This document shows, in pieces, positions 62,775-64,000 of a DNA stretch of 64,000 nt. Source of the stretch: JAEMQF01 sp963775015 (lineage in GTDB: Bacteria; Pseudomonadota; Gammaproteobacteria; Burkholderiales; Burkholderiaceae_C); the NCBI GenBank assembly GCA_963775015.1, contig CAVZHI010000001.1:449826-513825 (forward strand), in the 5' to 3' direction. Each line of letters begins with the position of its first letter. The stretch's first letter is position 1. Position numbers and translations under genes: made by a program. The notes below the pieces were generated by a model that saw only the letters and a program-made list of their open reading frames with translations, was not told the origin of the DNA and made no database searches.

Positions 62775-63911
62775 TCAATAAGTGGCCGACACGTAGACCT
62801 GCACCACGTGCGCAGTGAATGCGTAAGCGCCGCCGGTGCGCACATCGGTGAAATTGCTGTACTTGAAGCGCATCAACTCGTAGCCGGCATTGAGTTTGAT
62901 TTCGTATTCGCCCGGCACGCGCCGGTACATGTGCGTCACTTTTCCGCCCAGGCTGAATCCGTTGAAGTCGCTCAGCTGCCGATTGCGCGTGACATAGGTG
63001 AGCGCCGCGGTCGCGTTGTCGCGGTAGAACAGAGCCTGTTTCTGGCCGTTGACTCTGACGAAACCGTCCACCAGCCAGTCGGCCCCGACGTAGCTGCTGT
63101 AGCCGGCTTCGCCGGTGTGCGCGCGCACGTCCCAGGTGTCGTAGAAATAGCGGTACTCGGCGCGAACCGAGTTGCGCGATCCCAGGTCGACAATCGTGCG
63201 GAATTTGAACGAGCGACTCGAGCGCGTGCGCGGGTAGCGCTCCGGCACGGAGGCACCGAAGACCCGCGCCGAGCGGTACGGATTGCCGAGAAAGCCGCTG
63301 TCGGAGATCGCCTCGAGGTTGGCACTCATCAACCAGGTCGGGCTCAACACTTGAGTCACGCCGAGCCGGTATTGCCAATGCTTGGCTGTGTCGGCAAAGG
63401 TCGGATCGTCGGTCCGGCCCACGTCGTCGGCGGCGCGCGTGTAGCCCATGTTGATCGCGGTCATGCCGCCGAACACCTCTTGCGTGACGTCCAGCGACAC
63501 GTTGCGGGCGATGTAGTCGGGTTCCTTGCTGTAGGACGTCGACACGCTGATGAGCGAATCGCGCACCACATAGTCGACACCCAGGTCGTAGGCGTTGCGG
63601 CGCTCGCGAAACGGACTGGCCGTGGTCACGACGTCGATCGACGCGTTGCTGACGCTGTCGACGTAGTAGGACGCCGACAACGACACCCGATCTGCCAGAC
63701 TCTTGCGCACCAACAGCGCCGGGCCGCTGGCCGTGACGCCGCCGCCCTTGAAGATGTGAAGCATGCCTTCGGCGCGGTTTTCCGGCAGATTCACGGCGTG
63801 CGAAGGCGTGGCACTGATCGCGCCGGCGAGCACTCCGGCCAGGCGTGCGAGCCACTGCAGCGCGATTTGCAGGTGAGTCGGCTTGCCGGCCAGTCTCTCA
63901 GTTGCAGCCAC
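62775..63911 (-). CDS. DUF3570 outer-membrane beta-barrel protein
   Basis: The 378-residue protein starts with a GTG at 63911 that overlaps the end of the DUF4266 gene by 14 bases. A signal peptide (to ATPSHA) precedes VNLPENRAEGMLHIFKGGG, which is the DUF3570 opening. Alternating polar/hydrophobic strands follow, such as RVSLSASYYVDSVSNASIDV, TASPFRERRNAYDLGVDYVV, RNSVRAEYRYFYDTWDVRAH and GEYEIKLNAGYELMRFKYSN, ending AHVVQVYVSATY, with a C-terminal aromatic residue as in outer-membrane barrels. DUF3570/DUF4266 pairs commonly travel with thioredoxin and ApbE-like genes; those would lie just beyond the window. It is a candidate outer-membrane partner of the energised complex. Confidence 0.86.
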   Translation of the reverse strand: MAATERLAGKPTHLQIALQWLARLAGVLAGAISATPSHAVNLPENRAEGMLHIFKGGGVTASGPALLVRKSLADRVSLSASYYVDSVSNASIDVVTTASPFRERRNAYDLGVDYVVRDSLISVSTSYSKEPDYIARNVSLDVTQEVFGGMTAINMGYTRAADDVGRTDDPTFADTAKHWQYRLGVTQVLSPTWLMSANLEAISDSGFLGNPYRSARVFGASVPERYPRTRSSRSFKFRTIVDLGSRNSVRAEYRYFYDTWDVRAHTGEAGYSSYVGADWLVDGFVRVNGQKQALFYRDNATAALTYVTRNRQLSDFNGFSLGGKVTHMYRRVPGEYEIKLNAGYELMRFKYSNFTDVRTGGAYAFTAHVVQVYVSATY

Positions 63912-64000
63912 ATCCGCCTCCCTGAACGCCGGTCGCGCCGCGCCCGGTCTTCGCGAACCGTGAGCACGTGCTCACGGTGCCGATCGGGCAGCGCGTCGCG
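63898..64000 (-). CDS. DUF4266 lipoprotein, 3' end only, probable frameshift
   Basis: On the minus strand the frame ends GATGVQGGGCGCN then TGA at 63898-63900. A C-terminal GGGCGCN is characteristic of the small DUF4266 lipoproteins that precede DUF3570 genes. The matching upstream piece, DALPDRHREHVLTVREDRA, is in a neighbouring frame, so a single-base shift near 63940-63950 is likely. The gene enters from beyond the right edge. Confidence 0.65.
   Translation of the reverse strand, partial: ATRCPIGTVSTCSRFAKTGRGATGVQGGGCGCN

Overview
The window is about two-thirds G+C, with long GC-codon-biased genes, a TRAP dicarboxylate-type transporter, a Bug/TctC solute-binding protein, PF04392-type binding proteins and no native AT-rich stretch. 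This is the profile of a betaproteobacterium of the order Burkholderiales. That assignment rests on gene content and composition only. No rRNA, tRNA, insertion sequence or CRISPR array was recognised.

1-13.9 kb is metabolic and transport DNA. It holds the end of a DUF993 aldolase-like gene with a sugar-phosphate-isomerase-type TIM barrel, a guanylate/adenylate-cyclase remnant, a dctPQM TRAP operon, a fatty-acyl-CoA ligase, two PF04392 binding proteins around a broken higBA toxin-antitoxin pair, an EamA exporter, an M81 (MlrC-type) metallopeptidase and a Bug-type binding protein. 13.9-19.0 kb is a collapsed defence island. It has a 5' piece of hsdR joined to a 3' piece of an ATP-binding (AlbA/HATPase type) gene, a nucleotidyltransferase regulator with a palindrome at its start, a HEPN start joined to a DUF4357 end, a frameshifted full-length AlbA-type gene, and an hsdM lacking its catalytic middle. 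19.0-24.4 kb is a Dpp/Opp-type peptide ABC operon in which one permease is fused to two ATPases. 24.7-27.8 kb is a translationally coupled pair: a GNAT (CelD-like) protein and a PEP/pyruvate-binding (dikinase-like) protein.

27.8-49.7 kb is the most striking part: a minus-strand locus built around a giant (about 3,480-residue) repeat protein. Its N-terminus carries an LEPR-XLL-like motif and a DUF4347 domain, followed by about twenty almost identical 315-bp cadherin-like repeats. Upstream in the same direction are a secreted TPR protein, a GAF-TM-HlyD protein, a PqqD-M50 protease-HlyD fusion, a short SecA-like ATPase and a periplasmic adaptor. Downstream are a PAS-GGDEF diguanylate cyclase and a GGDEF-EAL protein. 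I read this as a dedicated export, processing and c-di-GMP control locus for a surface adhesin.

49.7-53.5 kb holds a cystathionine gamma-synthase-family enzyme, an O-methyltransferase, a PEP-mutase/isocitrate-lyase-family enzyme and a cobalamin-type binding protein without a signal peptide. 53.5-64 kb is one long minus-strand operon: a DUF4266 end, a DUF3570 outer-membrane barrel, unknown envelope proteins, two TPR lipoproteins, ExbB, two ExbDs and an AgmX/TonB-like protein. It looks like an energised trans-envelope complex of unknown function.

Single-base indels break many otherwise intact genes (dctM, dctP, the ligase, both PF04392 genes, the AlbA gene, the cadherin repeats). In the repeats the 315-bp period lets the extra or missing bases be located directly, so consensus/assembly error is a serious alternative to true gene decay in those places. 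The gene fusions in the defence island are larger events that indels do not explain.
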